Shown: positions 24,638-33,245, counted from the stretch's first letter. The stretch is DNA of 38,221 nt from Sutcliffiella horikoshii (GCF_021991925.1 NZ_RXZI01000014.1:1-38221), one strand, 5' to 3'. Notes: generated by a model from the letters alone, not told the origin. Translations and numbers: made by a program.

Positions 24638-25660
24638 TTGAGAAAAGCATGGCTATTGTTAGTGGTTGGCCTTGTGAGTATCCTTGTTCTCGCAGGGTGC
24701 GGTACGAAATCGAAAGAGGATGTAACAGCTTCTCTTGGTGCGAAAGTGGAAGAGATGAAAGGCTATGAGTCCAATGCGAAAATGACGCTTCAAACTGGCG
24801 CCGAACCACAGGTGTATGAGGTGCAGATCGGTCACAACAAACCGAACTATTACAGAGTCAACCTGAAAAATGCGGAAAAAGATCAAAGCCAGATTATCAT
24901 CCGCAATGATGAAGGCGTCTTTGTCTTAACGCCAGCATTGAATAAAAGTTTCCGTTTCCACAGCGAATGGCCGCAGAACAGCAGCCAAGCCTACCTATTC
25001 GAATCACTTGTAAATGACATCAAAAATGATCCGGATGCAACCTTCACCGCAACCGAACAGCACTATGTATTCGAAACAAAGACAAACTATCAGAACAACA
25101 AACTGTTGCCAACACAAGAAATCACGCTCAGTAAGAAAGATTTATCACCTGTATCTGTAAAAGTGATGGATCCGGATAAAAAGCCTTTGGTTCTAGTGGA
25201 GTTCTCCGATTTCAAATTCGATGCAAGCTTTGATGCGGATGCATTTGATGTGAAAAAGAATATGACGGGGGCTCGTGCAAGCCTGGAAATGCCTGCTTCC
25301 GGACCTGTCACGGAAGAGTCGGACGAATTCTCTGCCATGACACCGCTGGATACTCCTGCCGGTACGGATCTTAAAGAAGAAACGGTCGTGGAAACAGCCA
25401 ATGGAAAACGTGTCGTCATGACATATGAAGGAGAAAAGACCTTCACGCTTATCCAAGAAAAGGCCCGTAATGCCGATGTCCCGACATCCACATTCGTCAA
25501 CGGACAACCAGCTGACCTTGGCTTCACCGTAGGAGCCATGACAGAAAACAGCCTAACATGGACCTACCAAGGAGTCGACTTCACCCTGGCATCCAAAGAC
25601 CTCACCCAAGAAGAACTGCTCATGGTCGCCCGCTCCGTCCAAGGCGCGGCCATCAAATAA
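24638..25660 (+). CDS. ydcC: LolA-like lipoprotein YdcC
   Basis: 340 residues. A lipoprotein signal peptide is clear: M-R-K, a hydrophobic core (5-18) and lipobox LAG-C21, so the mature protein is lipid-anchored outside the membrane. The remainder has the LolA/LppX-type beta fold with repeated strands (YESNAKMTLQTG, YEVQIGHNKPNYYRVNLK, IIIRNDEGVFVLTPALNKSFRF). B. subtilis YdcC is a predicted lipoprotein expressed in sporulation. TTG 24638 is chosen because AAAGGGG lies at 24622-24628; ATG 24629 would touch that site, and TTG 24614 gives a needlessly long signal peptide. The last 60 codons change to C-rich codons (ACC, CTC, GCC), unlike the rest. A strong terminator follows. Confidence 0.88.
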   Translation: MRKAWLLLVVGLVSILVLAGCGTKSKEDVTASLGAKVEEMKGYESNAKMTLQTGAEPQVYEVQIGHNKPNYYRVNLKNAEKDQSQIIIRNDEGVFVLTPALNKSFRFHSEWPQNSSQAYLFESLVNDIKNDPDATFTATEQHYVFETKTNYQNNKLLPTQEITLSKKDLSPVSVKVMDPDKKPLVLVEFSDFKFDASFDADAFDVKKNMTGARASLEMPASGPVTEESDEFSAMTPLDTPAGTDLKEETVVETANGKRVVMTYEGEKTFTLIQEKARNADVPTSTFVNGQPADLGFTVGAMTENSLTWTYQGVDFTLASKDLTQEELLMVARSVQGAAIK

Positions 25661-25675
25661 AAAAGAGTGACCTAG

Positions 25676-25707
25676 CGGGCCCGTTGAGACGGGCCTGTAT
25701 TTTTTTG
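25676..25707 (+). terminator. ydcC terminator
   Basis: GGCCCGT (25678-25684), loop TGAG, ACGGGCC (25689-25695), then TGTATTTTTTTG. Confidence 0.85.
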
Positions 25708-25716
25708 TCGAAAGAA

Positions 25717-25752
25717 AAATCCCTGCGGGGGGTCAGACCCCCGCAGGGATTT
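25717..25752. repeat. Perfect 15-bp inverted repeat
   Basis: AAATCCCTGCGGGGG (25717-25731) and CCCCCGCAGGGATTT (25738-25752) around a six-base loop. It lies just behind the ydcC terminator and before the alr promoter. Read on either strand it ends in only three T, so it is not a standard terminator. Confidence 0.7.
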
Positions 25753-25783
25753 CGCCCTCCATGTCGAAGGGCATGGTTCATGC

Positions 25784-25812
25784 ATGACTTTCGCGCTTTT
25801 TTTGGGTATGAT
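25784..25812 (+). promoter_or_regulatory. Candidate alr promoter
   Basis: ATGACT at 25784-25789, 17 bases, TATGAT at 25807-25812. Confidence 0.45.
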
Positions 25813-25858
25813 AGTACATATATTTTTAGTCAGAGGGTAAAAGGAAGTGCTTAGGAAG

Positions 25859-27034
25859 ATGTCAAGCTTTCATCGGGACACATGGGTTGAAGTGGATTTG
25901 GATTGTATATATGAGAATGTGAAAGCCATACAGAGGCATGTGAGTGAGGATGTCACGGTTATAGCGGTCGTAAAGGCGAACGCATATGGGCATGGAGATG
26001 CGCAGGTTGCAAAAGTGGCACTGGAGGCTGGAGCGCAATATCTTGCCGTTTCCTTCCTGGATGAGGCGATGTCACTAAGAAAGCAAGGCATCACAGCACC
26101 GATCCTTGTGCTTGGGGCATCAAGGGTATCAGACCTGCCGCTCGCTGCGAAGGAGAAAATCACCCTGACTGTTTTTCAAAAAGAATGGGTGGAAGATGCT
26201 ATAGGTGCATACAAAAATACTGTCCTTGAAACAGTCAACTTGCATCTCAAGCTAGATACAGGGATGGGGCGAATTGGTGCGCGCACAAAAGAAGAAGTTA
26301 CACAAATCATTGGCCTGATAGAAAAAGAGCGGAACCTTCAACTAGAAGGAGTATATACGCATTTTGCAACAGCCGATGAATTGCACTCCAATTATGTCGA
26401 GCAGCAGTTTGGAAGGTTTGAAGCACTGCTAGATGAAATAACCAAGACATACAAAATACCGATGATACATTGTGGGAATAGCGCTACCACCTTGCGATTC
26501 CCGGAACGCATTTTTAATGCGGTTCGGGTGGGAATTGCCATGTATGGACTGACACCATCACCGGAAATGGAACCCACACTCCCTTTTCCGCTAAAAGAAG
26601 CTTTCTCTCTTCATACTAAGCTTGTTCATGTTAAAAAACTCTCGATAGGGGAAAGTGTCAGCTACGGAGCGACCTACACGACAAAAGAGGAAGAATGGAT
26701 CGGGACAGTTCCGGTTGGTTATGCGGACGGGTGGATACGAAAGTTACAAGGGATGAACGTATTAGTGGACGGAAAACTCGCCCCAATTATTGGTAGGATC
26801 TGCATGGACCAATTTATGATCAAACTACCACATGAATTGCCGATCGGGACCAGGGTAACATTGATTGGAAAACAAGGCGACAAACGAATAAGCTCCAATG
26901 ATGTCGCAGCCAAGCTTGAAACCATCAACTATGAAGTACCGTGCATGATCAGTTACAGGGTTCCGCGCATGTTTTGGCGGAACAACAATATAATGGAAGT
27001 GAGAAATTATTTACAGGACAAACCCACAGAATAG
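25859..27034 (+). CDS. alr: Alanine racemase
   Basis: 391 residues (B. subtilis 389). A PLP enzyme converting L-alanine to D-alanine, the substrate of Ddl. The PLP-binding K39 lies in VVKANAYGHG, the catalytic Y269 in SVSYGATYTT, and further family blocks are HLKLDTGMGRIG, VYTHFATAD, NSATTLRFP, VRVGIAMYGL, GTVPVGYADGW, GRICMDQFM and INYEVPCMIS. ATG 25859 gives an N-terminus like the family (MSSFHRDTW); the ribosome site AAGGAAG is 11 bases upstream. GTG 25847 is a possible alternative adding four residues. It precedes the toxin-antitoxin pair, as in B. subtilis. Confidence 0.95.
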   Translation: MSSFHRDTWVEVDLDCIYENVKAIQRHVSEDVTVIAVVKANAYGHGDAQVAKVALEAGAQYLAVSFLDEAMSLRKQGITAPILVLGASRVSDLPLAAKEKITLTVFQKEWVEDAIGAYKNTVLETVNLHLKLDTGMGRIGARTKEEVTQIIGLIEKERNLQLEGVYTHFATADELHSNYVEQQFGRFEALLDEITKTYKIPMIHCGNSATTLRFPERIFNAVRVGIAMYGLTPSPEMEPTLPFPLKEAFSLHTKLVHVKKLSIGESVSYGATYTTKEEEWIGTVPVGYADGWIRKLQGMNVLVDGKLAPIIGRICMDQFMIKLPHELPIGTRVTLIGKQGDKRISSNDVAAKLETINYEVPCMISYRVPRMFWRNNNIMEVRNYLQDKPTE

Positions 27035-27103
27035 TTAATGGTAATTTTCTGCATAAAAAAGGGATTTTATAGTGATAATAGAGAAGAATTCGCTAAATGG
27101 ACT

Positions 27104-27131
27104 TTGCATTTATCGGCATTGATGGTATTAT
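27104..27131 (+). promoter_or_regulatory. ndoAI-ndoA promoter
   Basis: TTGCAT at 27104-27109, 16 bases, TATTAT at 27126-27131. Confidence 0.5.
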
Positions 27132-27179
27132 GGAATATGGAATAGTATTAAGTGTCTGTAGTTCTTGGAGGTGTATGCT

Positions 27180-27461
27180 GTGTCTGAATCCAGCGCAACA
27201 ACTGAAATCTTGATTCGATTACCTCAAAACTTAGTATCGGAATTAGATGGTTTGGTAAAACAAGAAAACGGCAATCGAAACGAACTGATTTTTCAAGCAA
27301 CAAAGATGTATCTTCGCGAGCGCAAGAAGCGTCAGATTCGCGAGTCCATGAGACGTGGCTACATGGAGATGTCTAAAATCAATTTAAACATTGCATCTGA
27401 AGCTTTTCTGGCTGAATATGAGGCGGAGCATACGGTTGAACGCTTAGTTAGCGGGGGGTAA
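27180..27461 (+). CDS. ndoAI: EndoAI antitoxin (MazE-type)
   Basis: 93 residues, the same length as B. subtilis EndoAI. A ribbon-helix-helix N-terminus ([33 protein letters not shown], residues ~7-40) binds DNA, and the C-terminal half ([37 protein letters not shown], ~57-93) is the toxin-neutralising tail, strongly conserved in Bacillus. The start is GTG 27180, eight bases after GGAGG (27167-27171); the earlier in-frame TTG 27165 and GTG 27171 overlap that ribosome site. It precedes the toxin by four bases, giving the usual co-expressed pair. Confidence 0.95.
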   Translation: MSESSATTEILIRLPQNLVSELDGLVKQENGNRNELIFQATKMYLRERKKRQIRESMRRGYMEMSKINLNIASEAFLAEYEAEHTVERLVSGG

Positions 27462-27465
27462 TCAT

Positions 27466-27816
27466 TTGATTGTCAAACGCGGTGACGTTTATTTTGCTGA
27501 TTTATCCCCGGTTGTTGGGTCTGAGCAAGGAGGCGTTCGACCAGTACTTGTCATCCAAAATGATATCGGAAATCGATTTAGCCCGACCGTTATAGTTGCT
27601 GCAATTACTGCTCAAATCCAAAAGGCCAAACTCCCAACACATGTAGAAATCGATGCAAAGCGATATGGTTTTGAACGCGACTCTGTTATCCTGCTCGAAC
27701 AAATTCGAACGATTGATAAACAAAGGTTGACGGACAAAATAACTCATCTTGACGAAGAGATGATGGACAAAGTGGATGAGGCGCTTCAAATAAGTTTAGG
27801 ACTTATTGACTTTTAA
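27466..27816 (+). CDS. ndoA: EndoA mRNA interferase (MazF-type toxin)
   Basis: 116 residues, nearly identical to B. subtilis EndoA over its whole length. It cleaves single-stranded mRNA at UACAU-type sites. Family features: the N-terminal [30 protein letters not shown] with the conserved Arg, the [13 protein letters not shown] strand with the Thr-Ala pair, and the HVEID and [17 protein letters not shown] blocks. The start is TTG 27466, as reported for the Bacillus gene, with GGGGGG about seven bases upstream. In this and related genomes it lies directly upstream of the sigma-B operon; a terminator and a promoter separate them here. Confidence 0.97.
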   Translation: MIVKRGDVYFADLSPVVGSEQGGVRPVLVIQNDIGNRFSPTVIVAAITAQIQKAKLPTHVEIDAKRYGFERDSVILLEQIRTIDKQRLTDKITHLDEEMMDKVDEALQISLGLIDF

Positions 27817-27843
27817 TATGTTGAATCCGTTTTATCGTTAAAG

Positions 27844-27875
27844 AGCTATTCACACAGCGTGAGTAGCTTTTTTAT
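27844..27875 (+). terminator. ndoA terminator
   Basis: AGCTATTCAC (27844-27853) pairs with GTGAGTAGCT (27859-27868, one G-U), followed by six T. Confidence 0.85.
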
Positions 27876-27973
27876 TTTATATCGGTAAAAATATCCCAAG
27901 CTGTTTGAAAATCGCCGTTATGTTAAAAATGCGTCTGGTGTTATCCTTTCTATGTACACCCGTTTGTATGAAG

Positions 27974-28020
27974 ATACCACCATAATTAGGTAAATAAACC
28001 ACAATTATGGATGATATGGT
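27974..28020. promoter_or_regulatory. Composite palindrome upstream of rsbRA
   Basis: CCATAATT (27980-27987) and AATTATGG (28003-28010) are a perfect inverted repeat with a 15-base gap, flanked by ATACCA on the left and TGGTAT on the right. It lies just upstream of the -35 box at 28032. It may be a regulator site; none is known to me there. The rest of the 27877-28128 spacer is AT-rich without other features. Confidence 0.4.
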
Positions 28021-28031
28021 ATTAAACATAT

Positions 28032-28060
28032 TTGACTTTTAAAATGATTAAAATTTATAG
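28032..28060 (+). promoter_or_regulatory. Vegetative promoter of the rsb-sigB operon
   Basis: TTGACT at 28032-28037, 17 bases, TTATAG at 28055-28060. It would transcribe the whole eight-gene operon, as the sigma-A promoter does in B. subtilis. A second TATAAT occurs at 28076. Confidence 0.55.
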
Positions 28061-28128
28061 TGGTATTAGTAGAACTATAATTATTTGTCGAATTTATAAA
28101 TATCTTTACCGAAAAAGGAGCCGGGATA

Positions 28129-28956
28129 ATGAATCAGGAGATAATCAATTACATTGAGGGAAATCGTGAAACAATTTTTAACCGCTGGATCGAAGGTATG
28201 GATGAAATCGGTGAGAAGAAGGAATTCAAAGCCATTTCTGAAAAAGTGTACTTGAGTACTAGCCGTGAATACATTAATCTGCTGCTAAATAATATCAGCA
28301 GGAATACGGACGACCTTTCTAGTGTGCTGACGGATTTTGCTGAGAAGATTGTGCGCTTCGGATGGCCACTTGTCTATGTGACGGAAGGTTTGACCCTTTT
28401 TGGGAAGATCGTATACGAAGGGATGACAGAAGAGGCGGATGATGGTCGTAAAGTTTCCTTGATGTACGATTTCGAGCAGTGGCTTCGCCCGGTGAACAAT
28501 GAAATTCTGCAAACCTATACAGGTTCTTGGGAGCATACCGTCTCTATGCAGAAAATCGCATTACAGGAATTGGCTGCACCACTTATCCCGGTCTTTGACA
28601 AGATTTCTGTCATGCCACTTGTAGGGACGATTGATACGGAACGCGCGAGACAAATTATGGAAAATCTTCTACAAGGGGTAGTAAAGCACCGTGCAGAAGT
28701 GGTATTGATCGATATCACTGGTGTGCCTGTTGTAGATACAATGGTGGCGCACCATATCATCCAGGCAGCAGAAGCGGTCCGCCTCGTCGGAGCAAAGTGC
28801 CTACTTGTTGGGATCCGTCCTGAAATTGCGCAGACCATCGTCAATTTAGGCATCAATCTGGATCAGATCATTACGAAAAATTCCTTGAAAAAAGGAATTG
28901 AGACGGCACTTGAAATGACAAACAGACAAATTGTGACTGTGGGGGATCAATTGTGA
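28129..28956 (+). CDS. rsbRA: Stressosome co-antagonist RsbRA
   Basis: 275 residues. With RsbS it builds the stressosome that traps the kinase RsbT until stress. The N-terminal half (~1-130) is the non-heme globin-like sensor domain; the C-terminal STAS domain (~150-270) carries the phosphorylated threonines. By comparison with B. subtilis T171 and T205 these are T170 (VGTIDTERA) and T204 ([11 protein letters not shown]). The start is ATG 28129 with AAAAAGGAG upstream. Its end overlaps rsbS by four bases (GTGA), coupling their translation. First gene of the sigma-B operon. Confidence 0.96.
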   Translation: MNQEIINYIEGNRETIFNRWIEGMDEIGEKKEFKAISEKVYLSTSREYINLLLNNISRNTDDLSSVLTDFAEKIVRFGWPLVYVTEGLTLFGKIVYEGMTEEADDGRKVSLMYDFEQWLRPVNNEILQTYTGSWEHTVSMQKIALQELAAPLIPVFDKISVMPLVGTIDTERARQIMENLLQGVVKHRAEVVLIDITGVPVVDTMVAHHIIQAAEAVRLVGAKCLLVGIRPEIAQTIVNLGINLDQIITKNSLKKGIETALEMTNRQIVTVGDQL

Positions 28957-29309
28957 GAATACCAATATTAAAGCTGCATAACTGCCTTTTAATATCGATT
29001 CAGTGGGAGTTAGATGATCATACAGCGTTGCAATTTCAAGAGGATCTTCTAAATAGAATCCATGAAACAGGTGCGAATGGAGTCGTGATCGATTTGACAT
29101 CTGTGGATATGATTGACTCGTTCATTGCAAAAGTGCTTGGGGACGTAATCAGCATGTCAAAACTCATGGGAGCGCAAGTCGTTCTGACTGGTATTCAACC
29201 AGCGGTAGCCATTACCTTGGTGGAACTGGGGATTCAATTGGATGAAGTGTTCACAGCACTAGATTTAGAAAAGGGTCTAGAGAAATTACAACAGGAACTG
29301 GGGGAGTAA
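28953..29309 (+). CDS. rsbS: Stressosome scaffold RsbS
   Basis: 118 residues, a single STAS domain. It sequesters RsbT in the stressosome; RsbT phosphorylates it on stress. The target serine is S56 in [10 protein letters not shown] (S59 in the 121-residue B. subtilis protein, which has three extra N-terminal residues). The sequence is nearly identical to B. subtilis over the STAS core. GTG start inside the rsbRA stop region; rsbT follows after three bases. Confidence 0.96.
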   Translation: MRIPILKLHNCLLISIQWELDDHTALQFQEDLLNRIHETGANGVVIDLTSVDMIDSFIAKVLGDVISMSKLMGAQVVLTGIQPAVAITLVELGIQLDEVFTALDLEKGLEKLQQELGE

Positions 29310-29312
29310 ATG

Positions 29313-29714
29313 ATGACTGTCCAATCCTGTGTAAGCATAAGAAACGAATGGGACATTGTCGCTGCTCGGCAAATGGGTAGGGATGTCGCCAAAGATTTAG
29401 GTTTCGGCACAGTAGACCAAGCGAGGATAACGACGGCAATTTCGGAGTTGGCTCGAAATATATATTTATATGCAGGTACAGGTCAAATCTGTATCGAGGA
29501 AATGGACGAGTATGGGAAGCGGGGACTGAAAGTGATTGCGACCGATGATGGTCCCGGAATCCCGGATATTCGTCAGGTCATGGAAGATGGATTTTCTACA
29601 TCGGGAGGCCTCGGGGCAGGACTGCCTGGTGTTAAACGGTTGATGGATACGTTCCAGATTGATTCTTCTACAGGGGAAGGAACGACAATCTATGCCGTGA
29701 AGTGGGTTCGCTAG
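29313..29714 (+). CDS. rsbT: Switch kinase RsbT
   Basis: 133 residues, as in B. subtilis. A GHKL-type serine/threonine kinase that phosphorylates RsbRA and RsbS and, once free, activates the phosphatase RsbU. ATP-binding boxes: SELARNIYLYAG (N box), TDDGPGIPD (G1), GGLGAGLPGVKRLMD (G2). ATG 29313 is preferred over ATG 29310 because GGGGGAG then has a better spacing (about six bases). Follows rsbS almost without a gap. Confidence 0.96.
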   Translation: MTVQSCVSIRNEWDIVAARQMGRDVAKDLGFGTVDQARITTAISELARNIYLYAGTGQICIEEMDEYGKRGLKVIATDDGPGIPDIRQVMEDGFSTSGGLGAGLPGVKRLMDTFQIDSSTGEGTTIYAVKWVR

Positions 29715-29729
29715 AAGGGGGGATAACCC

Positions 29730-30737
29730 ATGGATTATGAAAAATTAGAGTCCGAATATAGAGAAATACTCTCTGCCTATCTGAACAGGCAATCAGAAGA
29801 GGCGTTATATAAGGGACAGGAATTCAGCAGGAGGCTTCTAGGGGAGAAAGTGTCCCCCGAAGAGATCATCAGCGTTCATAAGGCGATGCTTCAGGACCTC
29901 TCACCTGATATCCCTGACGATATATTGCATTCCCTCGACTTCCTTCTTGAAGTCATGATTGGATATGGGATTGCCTATCGTGAGCATCAAAGCCTGCGTC
30001 ACAGGCAACAGGAGATTCAGACAGAGATCGAAATTGCGGCAAATGTGCAACAGACGCTGCTTGAAACGAAGATACCTGAAACGGATTCTGTGGAGATCGG
30101 TGCGATAAGTGTTCCTGCCAAGCATATGAGCGGGGATTACTATCATTTTGTTCACAGTGATAATGATTCGTTCAGTGTCGCAATTGCAGATGTTATCGGA
30201 AAAGGAATTCCGGCGGCGATGTGTATGAGCATGATCAAATATGCAATGGATAGTTTACCAGATACTAGAGTTGCTCCGAGTTATGTTCTTGGGAATTTAA
30301 ACAGAGTGGTGGAGCAAAATGTGGATGCGAGCATGTTCATAACGATGTTCTATGGAATGTATGACCTTCACAAACACCTCTTTTCTTTCTCTTCAGCAGG
30401 ACATGAGCCACCTTTATATTTTGATGCAAAGAAAAATGAATTCTATGAACTGGATGCAAGGGGTCTAGTACTTGGGATTGACCGGCTTGCAACCTATCAG
30501 CAGTATGAAAAAGAAATTGAAGTAGATGATATGGTCATCTTATTTTCTGATGGAGTAACAGAGTGCCGTACAGACGAAGGTTTTGTAGAGGTTGATAAAA
30601 TAATAGATTTAATACGGTCTTATATCCACCTGCCTCCTCAAGCTATAGTGGAACTGGTGTACAGGGACCTGGAAAAAATCCAGGACTTCCAGCTCAGGGA
30701 CGACTTTACCTTAATTATTTTGAAAAGAAAGGTTTAA
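29730..30737 (+). CDS. rsbU: Environmental-signal phosphatase RsbU
   Basis: 335 residues. A PP2C-like (SpoIIE-type) phosphatase that dephosphorylates RsbV when RsbT is bound. The N-terminal helical domain (~1-85) is the RsbT-binding dimer domain. The catalytic domain has metal ligands D136 (MSGDYYHF) and D154 (ADVIGKGIPAA), then FSSAGHEPPLYF, LFSDGVTEC and RDDFTLIIL. The start is ATG 29730 with AGGGGGG upstream. The internal sigma-B promoter overlaps its stop codon. Confidence 0.96.
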   Translation: MDYEKLESEYREILSAYLNRQSEEALYKGQEFSRRLLGEKVSPEEIISVHKAMLQDLSPDIPDDILHSLDFLLEVMIGYGIAYREHQSLRHRQQEIQTEIEIAANVQQTLLETKIPETDSVEIGAISVPAKHMSGDYYHFVHSDNDSFSVAIADVIGKGIPAAMCMSMIKYAMDSLPDTRVAPSYVLGNLNRVVEQNVDASMFITMFYGMYDLHKHLFSFSSAGHEPPLYFDAKKNEFYELDARGLVLGIDRLATYQQYEKEIEVDDMVILFSDGVTECRTDEGFVEVDKIIDLIRSYIHLPPQAIVELVYRDLEKIQDFQLRDDFTLIILKRKV

Positions 30738-30756
30738 ATGTTTGAGAAGCGGGTAT
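30732..30756 (+). promoter_or_regulatory. Sigma-B promoter in front of rsbV
   Basis: GTTTAA at 30732-30737, 13 bases, GGGTAT at 30751-30756; both boxes match the sigma-B consensus. The -35 box includes the rsbU stop codon. It gives sigma-B autoregulation of rsbV-rsbW-sigB-rsbX, the arrangement known in B. subtilis. Confidence 0.9.
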
Positions 30757-30813
30757 TTAGTATTGGGATGACCTAAAATTGGAATCTTAATTCATGTTTG
30801 GGGTGACGAAGGA

Positions 30814-31122
30814 ATGAATATGGACATTCAGATAAAAGAAGATCAAAACCAAACGATCGTTGTTTTGGAAGGGGAAATAGATGCCTATACTGCGCCTAAG
30901 GTAAAGGAAAAGGTTGCCCCGTTATTGGAAGGATTTACTGGAGAACTCATTTTTGACTTATCCAATGTTAATTATATGGACAGCACAGGTTTAGGGATGT
31001 TTGTAGGTTTCTTTAAAACCGTAAAGGCAAATGGCGGAGTGTTTCGCCTGGTAGGTTTATCGGACCGTTTGAAGCGTTTGTTCGACATTACTGGTCTAGC
31101 GGGAATAATGGAAATCAAATAG
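30814..31122 (+). CDS. rsbV: Anti-anti-sigma factor RsbV
   Basis: 102 residues, STAS domain. Unphosphorylated RsbV binds RsbW and frees sigma-B. The phosphorylated serine is S57 in NYMDSTGLGMF (S56 in B. subtilis). The N-terminal strand-rich half (QTIVVLEGEIDAYTAPK) and the closing FDITGLAGIMEI follow the family. ATG 30814 gives a family-like N-terminus; ATG 30820 (AAGGA six bases upstream) is an alternative. Directly downstream of the sigma-B promoter. Confidence 0.95.
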   Translation: MNMDIQIKEDQNQTIVVLEGEIDAYTAPKVKEKVAPLLEGFTGELIFDLSNVNYMDSTGLGMFVGFFKTVKANGGVFRLVGLSDRLKRLFDITGLAGIMEIK

Positions 31123-31168
31123 GCTTGAAAGTAGCCAATAAATAAGTTCACTTAAAGGTGGGGGAACA

Positions 31169-31645
31169 ATGAACCGGGCTTACGATTATATAGAAATGTC
31201 GTTTCCAGCTAAGGCGGAGTACGTAGGAGTCATCCGACTTACCTTATCTGGGATTGCGAATCGTATGGGTTTTTCCTACGATGAAATCGAAGATATAAAA
31301 ATTGCTTTAAGCGAAGCTTGTACAAACGCTGTAGAGCACGCTTATAAGCAGGACGAAAAAGGAAATATTCGAATCGGATTCGGGATATATAAAGACCGAC
31401 TCGAGTTGGTGGTAGCTGACAATGGTCAAAGCTTCGACTTTGATAAAGTAAGAGAAGAATTAGGTCCATACACCGAGTCGCAACCAGTAGAAACTTTGCC
31501 AGAAGGAGGGTTAGGATTATTCTTAATCCAAACGCTGATGGATGATGTGAAGGTGCACAGCAATCAGGGCGTTACCGTCTTCATGACAAAGTATGTACAA
31601 GGAGAGCAGGTGGAAAGGGATGCAGAGTCAATCTCAATCCAGTAA
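31169..31645 (+). CDS. rsbW: Anti-sigma-B factor and kinase RsbW
   Basis: 158 residues (B. subtilis 160). It binds sigma-B to keep it inactive and phosphorylates RsbV. GHKL ATP-binding boxes: SEACTNAVEHAYK (N box), ADNGQSFDF (G1), EGGLGLFLIQTLMDD (G2). The start is ATG 31169 with AGGTGGGGG upstream. Its last 26 bases overlap the start of sigB, so the antagonist and its sigma factor are coupled in translation. Confidence 0.96.
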   Translation: MNRAYDYIEMSFPAKAEYVGVIRLTLSGIANRMGFSYDEIEDIKIALSEACTNAVEHAYKQDEKGNIRIGFGIYKDRLELVVADNGQSFDFDKVREELGPYTESQPVETLPEGGLGLFLIQTLMDDVKVHSNQGVTVFMTKYVQGEQVERDAESISIQ

Positions 31646-32405
31646 GCTGGATGTTAATATGCTATTAGAGCGGTACCAACAAGACGGTTGTGAAGTATCG
31701 CAGTTGCAATTAGTCGAGCATTATACTGCACTTGTTGAATCCATCGCTCGTAAATATTCAAGAGGAAAAGCCTTTCATGAAGACCTATCCCAAGTGGGGA
31801 TGATCGGATTGCTTGGGGCCATGAAACGTTTTGATGCAAGCTTTGGCCGAAGTTTCGAAGCCTTTGCCGTACCGACGATCATCGGGGAAATCAAACGTTT
31901 CCTGCGCGATAAGACATGGAGTGTGCATGTCCCTCGCAGAATCAAGGAAATAGGACCTAAAATTAAATCCGCAGTGGAAGAGCTGACAAATGAACTTCAA
32001 CGTTCCCCGAAAGTAGTGGAAATTGCGGACTACCTCGAGGTTACGGAAGAAGAAGTGTTGGAAGCGATGGAGATGAGCCAGAACTACCAAGCTCTATCTG
32101 TTGATAATGCCATTGAAGCAGACTCTGACGGAAGCACGGTTACCATCCTTGATATTGTAGGGAATCAGGATGCCGGCTTTGATCAAGTAGATCAACAGCT
32201 TCTATTACAGAAAATCTTCCATGTATTATCGGAGCGGGAAAAACAGATTATCGAATGCACATTCTTTAAGAATATGAGTCAAAAAGAGACAGGGGAACAA
32301 CTGGGTATTTCTCAAATGCACGTTTCCAGGCTTCAACGCAAGGCACTAACCAAGCTGAAGCAAGCGTTCATGGCAGATAACGCAAATACGGAGATTTTTT
32401 CATGA
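31620..32405 (+). CDS. sigB: General stress sigma factor SigB
   Basis: 261 residues. Directs RNA polymerase to general stress promoters. Region 2 is visible as DLSQVGMIGLLGAMKRFDASFGRSFEAFAVPTIIGEIKRFLRD (~57-100), followed by the VHVPRRIKE region 3 start, an internal YDL-to-MSQN segment of region 3, and region 4 with the helix-turn-helix SQKETGEQLGISQMHVSRLQRKAL (~222-246). ATG 31620 is chosen inside the end of rsbW with GGTGGAAAGGG upstream; the frame is open nine codons further but lacks a site. Its end overlaps rsbX by four bases (ATGA). Confidence 0.96.
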   Translation: MQSQSQSSKLDVNMLLERYQQDGCEVSQLQLVEHYTALVESIARKYSRGKAFHEDLSQVGMIGLLGAMKRFDASFGRSFEAFAVPTIIGEIKRFLRDKTWSVHVPRRIKEIGPKIKSAVEELTNELQRSPKVVEIADYLEVTEEEVLEAMEMSQNYQALSVDNAIEADSDGSTVTILDIVGNQDAGFDQVDQQLLLQKIFHVLSEREKQIIECTFFKNMSQKETGEQLGISQMHVSRLQRKALTKLKQAFMADNANTEIFS

Positions 32406-33001
32406 TAGAACAATTCAAACATGAAAGAGCCAACGTCAATGCCTACCAGAATGCCAAACAGGGAATGTATTTTTGTGGAGACAGCTACTATGTGAATACA
32501 ACAGATGACTATTTTCTGTGTGTAGTTGCGGATGGTCTAGGCAGTGGGGAACATGCGCATGATGCATCACAAGCGGTTATCTCCGCTGCCAAAGCCCATG
32601 AAACAGAAGACGTTTCAGTCATTATGAAAGCTTGTAACGAAGCGATGAGAAATAAGCGTGGAGCAGCAGTATCCGTGTTGAAAGTCAACTATGACCAGCA
32701 GGAGGTTGTTTACAGCTGTGTTGGAAATATTCGATTCTACCTTTATCCTCCGACAGAAAAGCTTATCTATCCTCTCCCGGTCAAAGGCTACCTTTCTGGA
32801 AAACCTCAAAACCTTAAAACTCATCGTTTTCCTTATAGCTCCAAAATGAAATTCTTCATCTATTCGGATGGATTGAATATCCCATCCGTAAAAAATTATA
32901 TTAAGGATATACCATCTGCGACGACATTGCTTGAGATCGCAGCAATGTTTACCGGCAATGGAATGGATGATGTCACCATCATCTCTGGGGAGATCCATTA
33001 G
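32402..33001 (+). CDS. rsbX: Feedback phosphatase RsbX
   Basis: 199 residues, PP2C fold. It dephosphorylates RsbS and RsbRA and so returns the stressosome to the resting state. Metal-binding D in VVADGLGSGE (DG at ~43-44) and FIYSDGLN and MDDVTIISGE near the end; GDSYY at ~26-28 is the first Asp. ATG 32402 overlaps the sigB stop. Last gene of the operon. Its terminator lies about 245 bases downstream, past repeat copy B. Confidence 0.93.
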   Translation: MIEQFKHERANVNAYQNAKQGMYFCGDSYYVNTTDDYFLCVVADGLGSGEHAHDASQAVISAAKAHETEDVSVIMKACNEAMRNKRGAAVSVLKVNYDQQEVVYSCVGNIRFYLYPPTEKLIYPLPVKGYLSGKPQNLKTHRFPYSSKMKFFIYSDGLNIPSVKNYIKDIPSATTLLEIAAMFTGNGMDDVTIISGEIH

Positions 33002-33035
33002 GGATAAGGTGAAACAAACATTTTGTTAAATACCA

Positions 33036-33226
33036 TGTTGATCGTAGTGGAAGGTACGAAGACTCCTCGAAAATGCTAGCGCATTTCCTTCGTGCGATGA
33101 AAAGCTGTCGAAGCTTTCCTTGTTCTGCGAGAGGAAGGGACATGGAAGACCCCGCAGGGCGAATGCCCGAGGAGGCTTCCGGACCGCCCGCGAAAAGCGA
33201 AGCACCTGGAACGAAGATCAACAGCT
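33036..33226 (+). repeat. Dispersed palindromic repeat, family 1, copy B
   Basis: TGTTGATC (33036-33043) and GATCAACA (33216-33223) bound a 191-bp copy with the core blocks GAAGACTCCTCG, AGACCCCGCAGGGCG, CGAGGAGGCTTCCGG and GCGAAAAGCGAAGCACCTG. It carries about 60 extra bases (33078-33135) not found in copies A, C and D. Oriented like copy D, opposite to copy C. Confidence 0.75.
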
Positions 33227-33245
33227 GAATTGGTTTCAACAGTCC

